Shown here: positions 17,880 through 26,548 of the stretch, in pieces | Layout of the letters: every line of letters begins with the position of its first letter | Numbering within the stretch: position 1 is the first letter of the stretch | NCBI GenBank assembly: GCA_026002935.1 | Contig: BPGH01000001.1 | Location: forward strand, 1,041,965-1,105,964 | DNA length: 64,000 nt | From: Acidimicrobiia bacterium | Lineage (GTDB): Bacteria > Actinomycetota > Acidimicrobiia > IMCC26256 > PALSA-610 | Direction of reading: 5' to 3' | Notes under the pieces: generated by a model | The model's database searches: none | Told to the model about the DNA's origin: nothing | Seen by the model: the letters and a program-made list of their open reading frames with translations, nothing else | Translations under genes and position numbers: made by a program

Positions 17880-18475
17880 CGTGCGCTCCCGCTCAACACG
17901 CCCTGGGCCTCGAGCCGTTGGCGGAGCTCGCGCAGCCCGAGGCGGATCCGGCTCTTCACGGTGCCCTCCGGGAGGCCGAGGTGCTCGGCGACCGCCCGGT
18001 AGGTCATCCCCCCGAAGTAGGCGAGCTCGATCACCCGCCGGCGGTCGTCGTCGAGCGCGGCGAGCGCGTCGCGCACCTCGGTGCGGACGAACCCCTCCCA
18101 CACCTCCCGTTCGAGTTCGTACGTCATCGCGACCGGGTCCCGCGACGCGGCACGGTCCTGGCGCGCCCGGCGCGCCTCCTCGGAGCGCACGATCTCGACG
18201 GCCCGGGCGTGTGCCTTGGTGACGAGGAACGCGCGCACCGAGCCCAGGTCGGGATCGAACCGCTCGGGTTCGTTCCAGAATCGGACGAACACGTCCTGCA
18301 CCACGTCCTGGGCGAGCGACCGGTCCCGCAGGACCCGCCTGGCGACCCCGAACACCGCGCCGCCGTGGCGCCGGAACAGCTCGTGGAGCGCGTCCTGGTC
18401 GAGCCGCCCGACGGCGACCGCGAGGGACGTGTCGCTCCAGGTCCGGACGTCGGCGGTCCGCCGCATCGGACTCAT
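17876..18475 (-). CDS. ECF-type RNA polymerase sigma factor (SigK-like)
   Basis: A 199-residue ECF sigma factor. Region 2 is visible in LHELFRRHGGAVFGVARRVLRDRSLAQDVVQDVFVRFW (about residues 30-67) and region 4 in ALAALDDDRRRVIELAYFGGMTYRAVAEHLGLPEGTVKSRIRLGLRELR (about 145-188). The downstream gene encodes an RskA-like anti-sigma factor in a GTGA overlap. Together they form a regulated pair; the upstream lipoprotein and the MMPL gene are candidate targets by position only. Confidence 0.93.
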   Translation of the reverse strand: MSPMRRTADVRTWSDTSLAVAVGRLDQDALHELFRRHGGAVFGVARRVLRDRSLAQDVVQDVFVRFWNEPERFDPDLGSVRAFLVTKAHARAVEIVRSEEARRARQDRAASRDPVAMTYELEREVWEGFVRTEVRDALAALDDDRRRVIELAYFGGMTYRAVAEHLGLPEGTVKSRIRLGLRELRQRLEAQGVLSGSAR

Positions 18476-18572
18476 GGCACCACGACGGGCCGCGCCCGGT
18501 GGGGATGCCCCCGGCCGCCGCCGGGGGCGTGCGGCGCCGGGGGCGCACCCACCGCCCGAACCGGGAGGTCCG

Positions 18573-19298
18573 TCATCCCGAGAAGTCGTCCGGGTGCTGG
18601 TCCACGATGGCCTCCGCGAGGTAGGCGGCGGTGGTGTCCATGTGGCCCGCGGCCTCCCGGAGCAGCGTGAACTGGGCGGGGTCGCCGGCGCCCTGCGCGT
18701 CGATCGCGGCCGTGAGCGTCTCGACGTGGTGGGTGAGCTCGCCGACGACCGTGTCGGGGTCGACGTTCGGGTTGGCGCCCGCCAGGAAGGCGGCGAAGTC
18801 GCCCGCGTAGCGCGTCAGGTCGTCGATCGCGCCCTGCTTGCGGGCCTCGTCGCCGGTCGCGACGCCCGTCGTGTAGTCGACGAACATGTCGATGTGGCTG
18901 CGCCACAGGCCGAGGAACGCCTCGCCCGCCTCGTCGCCGTACACCGAACCGATCGCGTCGGCCAGGGCCTTCGAGTTCTCGTCGAGCGCGGCGGCGGGCG
19001 CCTCGAGGGCACCGCCCGACAGGGCCGTGCCGGTCGCGATGCCCGCGAGGTACACGTGCTCCTGGAGCAGGGCGGTGAGCGAGGCGCGCAGCGCCGCGGC
19101 CTTCGTGTCGGACGTCGGGCCGGTGCCGCCGTCGGCGCCCATCCCGTCGCCGGACGCCGTCGACGCCGGCCGGTCGGCGGTCGCCGAGGCCGGCTCGTCG
19201 TCGTCACCGCCGCACGCGGCGAGGACGAGGGCGCCCGACGCGAGCAGCGCCACCGGGACGAGCGCGAGCCGGCGCCGGGGGTGTGATGCGGACTGCAT
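18573..19298 (-). CDS. Putative lipoprotein with helical (four-helix type) domain
   Basis: The ATG at 19298 has GGAG seven bases upstream. The 241-residue product has a signal sequence ending in the lipobox L-V-L-A-A-C at about residue 29, a Ser/Thr/Asp-rich linker, then a helical region with two similar halves, each with a hydrophobic helix next to a His (ALLQEHVYLAGIATG and FTLLREAAGHMDTTAAYL). This suggests an exported helical bundle, but I do not recognise the family with confidence. It ends 97 bases before the sigma-factor gene, in the same direction. Confidence 0.7.
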   Translation of the reverse strand: MQSASHPRRRLALVPVALLASGALVLAACGGDDDEPASATADRPASTASGDGMGADGGTGPTSDTKAAALRASLTALLQEHVYLAGIATGTALSGGALEAPAAALDENSKALADAIGSVYGDEAGEAFLGLWRSHIDMFVDYTTGVATGDEARKQGAIDDLTRYAGDFAAFLAGANPNVDPDTVVGELTHHVETLTAAIDAQGAGDPAQFTLLREAAGHMDTTAAYLAEAIVDQHPDDFSG

Positions 19299-19448
19299 GG
19301 GTTGCTCCTTCGCGATCGGGTCGGGGTGTTTGGTGCGACGGGCCCGTCGGTGCCGCGGGTGCGGCTCGCCCCTGATCCGCGGCCGCCCCGCGCGTGGATC
19401 ACGGCGAGCGCGCCGGACGGCGCGGGGCGGGTGCCCGGCGTCGCCGCC

Positions 19449-19464
19449 TGTGACCGATGTCACA
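19449..19464. promoter_or_regulatory. CRP-type palindrome TGTGA-N6-TCACA
   Basis: TGTGACCGATGTCACA matches the CRP/Crp-family consensus with no mismatch in the arms. It lies in the 295-bp divergent gap between the lipoprotein start (19298) and the MMPL start (19594), 130 bp from the MMPL start. No other feature is evident in that gap. Confidence 0.6.
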
Positions 19465-19593
19465 CGTGACGGTCGCCCCGCCCGCGATGAGAATCACGAC
19501 GGTGACCGGTCCAGGCACCGACCGGCCCTAGCCTCCCCGTGACGGCGTCCCCCCGCCGGCCCCCGCCCGCCCGCCGTACCGAACCGAAGCGAG

Positions 19594-21918
19594 GTGTCCC
19601 CCGTGCTCGAACGTCTCGCGCGCGCCTGCTACCGCCGCCGCTGGCGCGTCCTCGTCGCCTGGATCGTCGTGCTCGTCGGCGTCAACGTCGTCGCGAACGG
19701 CATCGTGGGCGCCGACTACCGCGCCGACATGACGCTCCCCGACAGCGAGTCGAAGGAGGTGCAGGACCTCCTCGAGGCCGCGAACCCCGCGCGTGCGGGC
19801 TTCACCGCGCAGATCGTGTTCCGCGCCGAGCAGGGGGTCGACGACCCGGCCGTGCGCGACGCGATGGAGTCGCTGTTCGAACGGGTCGACCGCCTCGACG
19901 GCGTCGACGTGACGAGCCCCTACTCGCCCGAGGGCGCCGGGCAGGTGAGCGACCGGCTGCCCATCGCCTTCGCCGAGCTGAACGTCAGCGACCGCGAGTA
20001 CCAGGAGATGCTCGACCTCGCCGAGGAGATCGAGGCGCTCGGCGACGACGTCCGCGTCGAGGGACTCACGATCGAGTACGGCGGCGAGATGTTCGCCGAG
20101 TTCGAGATGCCCGAGGCCGAGGCGCTGGGGCTGCTCGCGGCGATCATCATCCTGATCGTCGCGTTCGGGTCGGTCATCGCGATGGGCCTGCCGATCGGCA
20201 CCGCGCTGTTCGGCCTCGGCACCGGCGTCGCGCTGACGGTCCTGGTCAGCCGCGTGCAGTCGATGCCCGACTTCGCTCCGCAGATGACGGCGATGATCGG
20301 GCTCGGCGTCGGCATCGACTACGCGCTGTTCATCGTCACCCGCTACCGGGAGGGCCTCCACCAGGGCATGGAGCCCGTCGACGCCACGGCGCGGGCGATC
20401 GACACGTCGGGCCGGGCGGTGCTGTTCGCGGGCGCGACCGTGATCATCTCGCTGCTCGGCCTCTACCTCATGGGCCTCGCGTTCGTGCAGGGCCTCGCCA
20501 CGGGCGCGGCGCTCGGCGTGCTGGTGATGATGGCCGCCGCGGTCACGCTGCTGCCCGCCCTGCTCGGCTTCGCTGGCCGCCGGATCGAGGTGACGACCTA
20601 CCGCGGCGCGCTCGGCGTGCTCGCGGTGACCGGCGGCCTGCTCCTCGGGCTCCTGACGGGGGTCGGCGCGCTCGCGCTCGCCGGGCTGGTCACGCTGGCC
20701 GTGCTGGTCGTGGGGAGCTTCACGTTCGCGCGCGGGCTCGCCCGCCCGATCCCGCCCCGCCGGCCGAAGGCCCGCGAGGAGCGCTTCTGGTTCCGGTGGA
20801 GCCGCGTCGTCCAGCGCCGCCCGTGGGCGGCGTTCACCGGCGGGCTCGTGGTCCTCGTCGTGCTCGCGCTGCCGGTGCTCGACCTGCGGCTCGGCTTCGG
20901 CGACACCGGCAACTACGTCGAGGAGCAGTCGCCCCGGCGGGCGTACGACCTGCTCGCCGAGGGGTTCGGGCCCGGGTTCAACGGACCGATCATCGTGACG
21001 GTCTCGGGCGACGCGGCCGCCGACCCGGCCGCGGCCGGCGGTTCGCCGAGGCGCTGCGCGCCACCGAGGGCGTCGCGTACGCGACCGATCCCGTCCCCGT
21101 GCGCGACGACCTCGCGCTCGTCCAGGTGTACGCGGACAGCGCGCCCCAGGACGAGGAGACCACGGAGCTCGTGCACCGGCTGCGCGACGACGTGATCCCG
21201 GCGTCGGGCGTCGACGCCCTGGTGGGCGGGTTCACGGCGGCGTCGATCGACTTCTCCGACTACCTCGGCGACCGCCTGCCCTACCTGATCGGCGCCGTGC
21301 TCGTGCTCAGCTTCGTGCTGCTGATGGTGGTGTTCCGGTCGGTGCTCGTGCCGCTGAAGGCCGTCGCCATGAACCTGCTGTCGATCGGTGCCGCCTACGG
21401 CGTGGTGATCGCGGTGTTCCAGTGGGGCTGGGGCGCGGATCGCGATCGGCGTCGGCCGCGAGGGCCCGTTCGAGGCGTGGGCGCCGATGATGCTCTTCGC
21501 GATCGTGTTCGGGCTCTCGATGGACTACGAGGTGTTCCTGCTCTCGCGCATCAAGGAGGAGTACGACCTCACCCGTGACAACGCGACCGCGGTCGCGGAC
21601 GGGCTCGCGGCGACCGCCCGCGTCATCACGGCCGCGGCGCTCGATCATGGTGTGCGTCTTCTCGGCCTTCGTGCTGGGCGAGGACCGGTCGCTCGAAGCT
21701 GTTCGGGCTCGGGCTCGGCCGTCGCCGTGCTCATCGACGCGACGATCGTGCGGATGGTGCTCGTGCCGGCCACCATGGAGCTGCTCGGCGACCGCAACTG
21801 GTGGCTCCCGCGCTGGCTCGACCGGGTGCTGCCCCGCGTGCACATCGAGGGCAAGCACGTGCCGACGACGATCGAGGAGCTGGAGCGGCGCGATGAGCTC
21901 GTGGGCGTCGGAGACTGA
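19594..21918 (+). pseudogene. MMPL/RND-family transporter, frame broken at several points near its 3' end
   Basis: The N-terminal 480 codons are intact and show a membrane helix at residues about 17-36, the MMPL domain with GLLAAIIILIVAFGS and MIGLGVGIDYALFIVTRYREG, and six further helices. After about 21035 the protein resumes in another frame (RFAEALRATEGVAYATDP...), switches near 21440 (VGREGPFEAW, FGLSMDYEVFLLSRIKEEY), near 21642 (IMVCVFSAFVLGEDRS) and near 21700-21720 (AVAVLIDATIVRMVLVPATMELLG). Restored, it is about 775 residues, a normal MMPL length. These proteins export lipids or other hydrophobic compounds. A second GTG at 19603, six bases after GAGGTG, may be the true start. Confidence 0.85.
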
Positions 21919-21926
21919 GCCGGTTG

Positions 21927-21960
21927 CCGGGCACCCGGGCGTGAGCGGCCGGGTGCCCGG
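21927..21960. terminator. Perfect 12-bp hairpin between convergent genes
   Basis: CCGGGCACCCGG (21927-21938) and CCGGGTGCCCGG (21949-21960) are exact reverse complements with a 10-base loop. The structure occupies the 53-bp gap between the MMPL stop and the PGPGW gene stop, the expected place for a bidirectional terminator. It lacks a T-tract. Confidence 0.6.
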
Positions 21961-21971
21961 ACCGACGGCGC

Positions 21972-22334
21972 TCAGCCGAGCATCAGCACCAGGGACATCG
22001 CCGCGACCCCGAGGCTGACCGCCCCGGCCCCGATCGTCAGGTGACGAGACCGCCCCCCGGTCACGGCGTCCGCCCGCGACCGCACGCGCTCGAGCGTTCG
22101 TGCCGCCCAGGGGATGTCGCGGGCGAGGAGGGCGAGGGCGGCGACGACCACGACGAGCCCGGGCCCGGGCAGCACCGTGAGCGCGAGCCCGGCGACCAGC
22201 AGGATCCCGCCGGCGCACAGGCGGCCGACCCGGCGCACGACCGAGGCCCGCGCCGCTGCGCGCGACGGTTCCCTCGTACCGGTGTCGAGCTCGGCGTCGA
22301 TCGCGGCGTCGAGCAGCTCGTCCGGATCCCTCAT
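21972..22334 (-). CDS. PGPGW-type small membrane protein
   Basis: The 120-residue protein has a cytoplasmic N-terminus of about 35 residues and helices at about 40-60, 58-72 and 102-120. The central motif L-T-V-L-P-G-P-G-L-V-V-V-V matches the PGPGW/TIGR02611 family, here with PGPGL, followed by ARDIPWAARTLERVR. No function is established. The ATG at 22334 overlaps the stop of a small upstream ORF by four bases. The pair lies behind a Mn2+-riboswitch-like leader, which suggests a link to metal or envelope homeostasis (inference). Confidence 0.8.
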   Translation of the reverse strand: MRDPDELLDAAIDAELDTGTREPSRAAARASVVRRVGRLCAGGILLVAGLALTVLPGPGLVVVVAALALLARDIPWAARTLERVRSRADAVTGGRSRHLTIGAGAVSLGVAAMSLVLMLG

Positions 22335-22471
22335 CGTCCACCGCCAGGTGCGGTGCGCAGGAAGGCGCGCCGCATCAGGTCGGTCGAGCGGGCGATCCGG
22401 CGGCGCCGCCGGTCCATCCGGCGGACCAGGTGGTCACGGACACGGTCGTCGAGCACACGGCGCCGGGGCAC
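22331..22471 (-). CDS. Small Arg-rich protein (46 aa) coupled to the PGPGW gene
   Basis: The GTG at 22471 follows AGGAGG with four bases between, a very strong ribosome-binding site, and the stop overlaps the PGPGW start (ATGA at 22331-22334). The product begins M-P-R-R-R-V-L-D-D-R and is rich in arginine, with no cysteine or clear membrane helix. It is unrecognised. Being the first ORF behind the riboswitch-like leader, it may be a leader peptide that couples translation to the next gene, or a nucleic-acid- or protein-binding peptide. Confidence 0.6.
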   Translation of the reverse strand: MPRRRVLDDRVRDHLVRRMDRRRRRIARSTDLMRRAFLRTAPGGGR

Positions 22472-22475
22472 GGTC

Positions 22476-22578
22476 CCTCCTCTCCCGAACGGACAGAAGG
22501 TCTCTCCCACCCCGGGGGGTCGAGCCGCCGGGCAGGTGCCGGGCTGGCGGCGGGCTCGCTGACGGGATACTCCCCTTC
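22476..22578 (-). promoter_or_regulatory. yybP-ykoY-type (Mn2+) riboswitch leader with Shine-Dalgarno switch, copy A
   Basis: Read on the minus strand from 22578 the RNA starts GAAGG-GGAGUA-UCCC and closes with GGGA-GAGACC-UUC at about 22496. GAAGG pairs with CCUUC (helix P1) and UCCC with GGGA, leaving an internal loop GGAGUA opposite GAGA; this is the conserved framework of the yybP-ykoY manganese riboswitch (GGGGAGUA ... AAGACC/GAGACC). An inner stem CGAGC(C)CGCCG/CGGCGGCUCG is present. The P1 3' strand extended to CCUUCU (22495-22500) can alternatively pair with the ribosome-binding site AGGAGG (22476-22481), with one G-U pair. So P1 formation would expose the site: a translational ON switch. 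Confidence 0.78.
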
Positions 22579-22586
22579 GCCGGCGA

Positions 22587-22615
22587 ATCATACGATGTAG
22601 ATCACGTCAATTCAA
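22587..22615 (-). promoter_or_regulatory. Predicted sigma-70-type promoter for riboswitch A transcript
   Basis: On the minus strand TTGAAT (22610-22615) and TATGAT (22587-22592) are separated by exactly 17 bases, with transcription then expected just before the riboswitch-like leader. The -35 region overlaps the stop of the winged-helix gene. A 9-mer GAATTGACG (22605-22613) recurs in the promoter of leader B. Confidence 0.6.
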
Positions 22616-22995
22616 GTTCGTACTCGCGATCGTCGCGGATCGGTGGACCGCGCGCCGGAGGCGGCGCGCGGCTCCCGGGCGGGCGGGTCGCCGAGGATGT
22701 CGATCAGCTCGCCGATGCGGTGGTGCGACTCGAGGGGATGCCGCAGCGGCCGGTTGAGGTGCAGGCGGTAGCGGTTCCGCCGGCCGACGCGCTGGCGGGT
22801 CAGGTATCCCTCGGCCTCCAGGTCGGCGACGATGAGCTGTGCGGTCCGTTCGGTGATCCCCACCAGGTCGGCCACGTCGCGCAGCCGCATCCCCGGGTCG
22901 CGGGAGAGGCAGATCAGGACGTGTGCATGGTTGCTGAGGAACGTCCACGACCGCGGTTCGACCCGGTCGTCGGGGTCGGCTCGGCGGACCACCAC
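22612..22995 (-). CDS. Winged-helix transcriptional regulator (MarR/ArsR-like)
   Basis: From GTG 22995 the 127-residue protein has a single winged-helix domain: FLSNHAHVLICLSRDPGMRLRDVADLVGITERTAQLIVADLEAEGYLTRQRVGRRNRYRLH, with recognition helix ERTAQLIVADLE. The C-terminal 40 residues are charged. No metal-binding cysteines are visible, so ligand sensing cannot be assigned. It lies between the two riboswitch-controlled transcripts and could act on either; that is inference from position. An alternative GTG exists at 22992. Confidence 0.8.
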   Translation of the reverse strand: MVVRRADPDDRVEPRSWTFLSNHAHVLICLSRDPGMRLRDVADLVGITERTAQLIVADLEAEGYLTRQRVGRRNRYRLHLNRPLRHPLESHHRIGELIDILGDPPAREPRAASGARSTDPRRSRVRT

Positions 22996-23165
22996 GCGAC
23001 CGTACCACGACCTGCGATGGCAGACGTGCGAGATCCTTTGCGCAAGAGTCGTCGTGTCCGAGCGACCGGATCCTCTGGACGCGCGTCCGTCGCCGGCGCT
23101 GCGCCCCACGGGCTCGACGCGGCGCGCGTGCGGCGACCCGTGTTCGCCGCGCTCGTGACGACGCG

Positions 23166-23432
23166 TCATCCGAAGTCGAAGATCTCGGAGAGGAAGGAGT
23201 CGCGCCGACGGCGCCTCCCCTGTCGGCCGTCGCCGTCGCCGCGCTCCTCGATCCGGTCGCGCTCGTCTCGACCGGAGCGGTCTCCCCGACCCCCGCCGGC
23301 GTCGTCGCGGGCGAGGATCTTGTCCAGCTCGCCGCGATCGAGCCACACGCCGCGGCAGGAGGGGCAGTAGTCGATCTCCACTCCCGAGCGCTCCGACATG
23401 ACCAGCGCTTCCCCGTCGACCGGGCACTTCAT
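23166..23432 (-). CDS. Zinc-ribbon (zf-TFIIB-like) protein
   Basis: The ATG at 23432 overlaps the ATPase stop by four bases and has a GAGGA-type ribosome-binding site. The 88-residue protein begins M-K-C-P-V-D-G-E-A-L and has C-P-S-C-R-G-V-W-L-D-R-G-E-L, the paired cysteines and GVWLDRGEL signature of zf-TFIIB proteins; the last 45 residues are Arg/Asp-rich. Function is unknown; translational coupling suggests a role with the ATPase. Confidence 0.88.
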   Translation of the reverse strand: MKCPVDGEALVMSERSGVEIDYCPSCRGVWLDRGELDKILARDDAGGGRGDRSGRDERDRIEERGDGDGRQGRRRRRDSFLSEIFDFG

Positions 23433-26096
23433 GTCCTCGCTCCTCTCGTGCGGGCCAACAACTTCCTGAGCTCCTCGAACACCACGACGGTGGAGGCGAC
23501 CGCGACCATCACCAGCCAGTCGGTCAACGAGAGGTCGGCGGCCGCGTCCGCACCGGTGAACAGCCGCTGCAGGGGCGACCACGTCGCGGCTGCGATCTGG
23601 AGGACGACGACCGCCGCGAGCGCGATCCAGAGCTTGGCGTTCGTGAACGAGTGGCGCCCGAGCACGCTGCGGTGGGGGAACCGGGCGTTGTGGAGGTTGA
23701 ACACCTGGAACAGCACGAAGGTCGTGAACGCCATCGTCGCGGCGCGTGCGGTGCCCTCGGCGCCCTCACCCGACGCCGTGGCCCAGCGGTGCACCGCGAG
23801 GGTGCCCACCGCCATCACCGTGCCGATCGCTCCCAGCCGCAGGAAGCGGGGGAGGTCGAGGATCCGGGACTCCCGTGGGCGGGGAGGACGGTGCATCGCA
23901 TCGGGCCCCGGAGGGTCGACCCCCAGTGCCATGGCCGGCGGGCCGTCCATGATCAGGTTCACCCACAGGATCGCGAGCGGCGTGAAGAACGCCGTCCCCG
24001 CGTCGGGCCACAGCATGAGCGACGCGGTCACGATCGTGAGGATCGCCCCGAGATTGGTCGCGAGCTGGAACGACACGAACTTCGTGATGTTGTCGTAGAT
24101 CGTCCTGCCGCCGCGCACGGCCTCGACGATCGTGGCGAAGTTGTCGTCGGCGAGCACCATCGTCGCCGCCTCGCGCGACGACCTCGGTCCCGGTGATCGC
24201 CCATCGCGACGCCGATGTCGGCCTGCTTCAGCGCGGGGCGTCGTTGACCCCGTCGCCGGTCATCGCGACGACCTCGCCACGCCGTCTGCAGCGACCGCAC
24301 GATCCGCAGCTTGTGCTCGGGCGCGACCCGGGCGAACACGCCGATGGCGTCGACTTCCGCTCGCGAGCTCGTCGTCGCACATGCCGGGCCAGTCTCGACG
24401 CCCGTCGACGGTCGCGTCCCTCGATGCCGAGCTCCCGCGCGATCGCGGTCGCCGTCCGGGCGTGGTCGCCGGTGATCATCTTCACGGCGATCCCGGCGCG
24501 CCGGCACGCGCCGATCGCGGCGCGTGCCTCCGGGCCGCGGCGGGTCGGCGATCCCGACGAGGCCCTCGAAGGTGAGGTCCGCGACCAGTCCGGCGAGCGC
24601 GTCGACGTCCCGGGGGAGCGGGCCGGTCGGGAGCGTGCGGGTCGCCACGGCCAGCACGCGCAGCCCCCGTGCCGCGAGCTCGTCGCCCGCCGCGGCACCG
24701 GCCCGGTCGGTGTCGCGGCAGCGTGCGGCCACCAGTTCGGGGGCGCCCTTCACCGCGACGAGGACGGAGTCGCCGAGGTCGACGAACGTCGCCATCCACT
24801 TGCGGTCGGAGTCGAACGGCACCTCGGCGATGCGCGGGAACCGCCGGCGGAGCGCTTCGGGGTCCAGCCCGGCGGTGACGGCCGCCTCGACGAGCGCGAC
24901 CTCGGTCGGGTCGCCCGACGACTCGCCGTCGCGCGACGTGGTGGCGTCGCTGCACAGGACTGCGGCCCGCAGGAGCTCCGTGTCGGCACGTGCGGGCCGC
25001 AGCTCGCGCACCACCATCCGGTTGAGCGTCAGGGTGCCCGGTCTTGTCGGTGCAGATCACCGTCGTCGCGCCGAGCGTCTCGACCGAGGCCAGGCGCTTC
25101 ACGATCGCGCGCCGCTTCGCGAGCTGGTGGGTCCCCACGGCGAGCGTCACGGTCAGGACTGCGGGGAGCCCCTCCGGGATCGCCGCGACGGCGAGCGCGA
25201 CCGCGCTGAGCAGCTTGTCCGCGACGGATGTGGATCGAAGGAACCCGAGTGCGAACACCAGCGTCACGGCCGCCGCCGCGACGAGCGTCAGGCGGCGCCC
25301 GAGCGAGTCGATCTCGCGCTGCAGCGGGGTCGCCACCGGTTCCGTGTGCTCGAGCATCCCGGCGAGTCGGCCGACCTCGGTGGCTGCTCCGGTCGCGGTG
25401 ACCAGCAGCTCGCCGCGACCGCGGGTGACCGCGGTGTTCATGTGGCCCATCGAGCCCCGGTCCGCGAGTGGTGCGTCGGCCGGGATCGGGAGGATCCACG
25501 CGCTTGCGTACCGGTGCCGATTCCCCGGTGAACGCCGACTCGTCGACCTCGAGGTCGACGGCGACCGTCCACCGGCCGTCGGCAGGCACGCGGTCACCTG
25601 CCTCGAGCACCACGACGTCCCCGGGCACGAGGTCCTCGGCGGGCACCACCGAGACCACGCCGTCCCTGCGGACACGCGCCCGGGCCTCGACCATCCGCTC
25701 GAGCGCGGCGACGCTCGACTCGGCGCGGTGCTCCTGGACGAAGCCGAGGACCGCGTTCGCGAGCACGACCACCGCGATGACGACGACGTCCTTGACGTCA
25801 CCGATCAGCGCGGCGAGCACGCCGGCGCCGACCAGCACCGCGACCAGCAGGCTGCGGAACTGGTCGAGGAACAGCAGGATCCGCGGCCGGGGCGCGGGCT
25901 TCGGCAAGGCGTTGGTCCCGTGGCGCGCCCGGCGGCGCAGCACCTCGTCGGGCGTGAGCCCTGCGCTCGGGTCGACGTGGAGGCGTTCGGCGACCCGTGC
26001 GGCGTCGAGTGCGTGCAGGGGCTCGTCGCAGGGTTCCGTCGGCCGGATCTGGTCGTCCGGGCTTCGGGTGCCGGCTGTGGGGGGCGAGGTCATCAT
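23429..26096 (-). pseudogene. P-type cation ATPase (PMR1-like, probable Mn2+/Ca2+ pump), broken by several frameshifts
   Basis: Start is the double ATG at 26096. In order: cation ATPase N-terminus (HALDAARVAERLHVD), first helices, TGES (actuator), PEGLP in helix M4, the phosphorylation motif CTDKTG, the nucleotide-binding domain (VALVEAAV, VKGAPELVA), TGDGVNDAP and KQADIGVAMG, and helices M5-M10. Helix M6 reads W-V-N-L-I-M-D-G-P-P-A-M-A-L-G-V-D-P, closest to the MDGPPA form of PMR1/SPCA Ca2+/Mn2+ pumps. The pieces lie in different frames with breaks near 25490, 25038, 24540, 24405, 24280, 24238 and 24190. Behind a Mn2+-riboswitch-like leader, manganese export is the likely role. Confidence 0.87.
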
Positions 26097-26150
26097 CGTC
26101 CTGGTCGGTGGGGGATCGAGCGGGTCGTCGGGTCGGGTGCGCCGGTGCTC

Positions 26151-26195
26151 GGCCGGAGGGGCGCGTGGCGTCGAGGTCCACACGCCCCTCCGGCC
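26151..26195. promoter_or_regulatory. Long imperfect hairpin between the small ORF and the P-type ATPase gene
   Basis: GGCCGGAGGGGCG (26151-26163) and its exact complement (26183-26195) enclose four more base pairs after one mismatch, giving an 18-position stem with a 9-base loop. It is in the transcribed 151-base gap between the 57-residue ORF stop and the ATPase start. It may pause or attenuate transcription; no T-tract follows on either strand. Confidence 0.5.
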
Positions 26196-26247
26196 TGTTC
26201 GCGGCGGGCGAGCGGGGGACCCGAGCCCGGGGGCGGCCGGGCCCGCG

Positions 26248-26421
26248 TCACCGCGACCGGGACCCGCGGGCAGGCACCGCGCGGACGGCGGCGCTCCGGC
26301 CTCCCCACCGGCCGCCCGGGACCGCGATCACGGGCACCGGGACGGGGACCAACAGGGTGCTCCCGAACCGGGAGAGCGGGGCGGGCACGGGGAAGGGGAT
26401 GTGGACGCGTCGGCGTCGCAT
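26248..26421 (-). CDS. Small Arg/Pro-rich protein (57 aa) behind riboswitch B
   Basis: The ATG at 26421 is preceded by GGAGGTGA with a 5-base spacer, a near-ideal ribosome-binding site. The product starts M-R-R-R-R-V-H-I-P-F-P-V-P, has a Pro/Val stretch T-L-L-V-P-V-P-V-P-V-I-A-V-P and an Arg-rich end. Function is not recognised. It parallels the small ORF behind leader A, which starts M-P-R-R-R-V. It is too short for usual ORF cut-offs; the support is the ribosome-binding site and its place in the riboswitch-controlled transcript. Confidence 0.55.
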   Translation of the reverse strand: MRRRRVHIPFPVPAPLSRFGSTLLVPVPVPVIAVPGGRWGGRSAAVRAVPARGSRSR

Positions 26422-26427
26422 GGTTCA

Positions 26428-26534
26428 CCTCCGGCACGGGTGGCTCGCCGGAGGTCTCTCCCACCCTCCCGTGAGGGCCGGGGCACCGGGCGTCGACCGG
26501 GATGACGGTGCCTCCGCGGGGGATACTCCCCTCC
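26428..26534 (-). promoter_or_regulatory. yybP-ykoY-type (Mn2+) riboswitch leader with Shine-Dalgarno switch, copy B
   Basis: On the minus strand from 26534 the RNA starts GGAGG-GGAGUA-UCCC and closes with GGGA-GAGACC-UCC at 26450. P1 is GGAGG/CCUCC; compared with copy A (GAAGG/CCUUC) the second pair changed from A-U to G-C, a compensatory change. The inner stem is GGCACCG/CGGUGCC. Immediately downstream CCUCCGGC (26447-26454) is the exact complement of GCCGGAGG (26428-26435), which contains the ribosome-binding site GGAGG of the 57-residue ORF. The same CCUCC cannot be in P1 and in this hairpin, so ligand-stabilised P1 would free the ribosome-binding site. Target: P-type ATPase operon. Confidence 0.82.
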
Positions 26535-26548
26535 TGTCGTCGGGCCGC

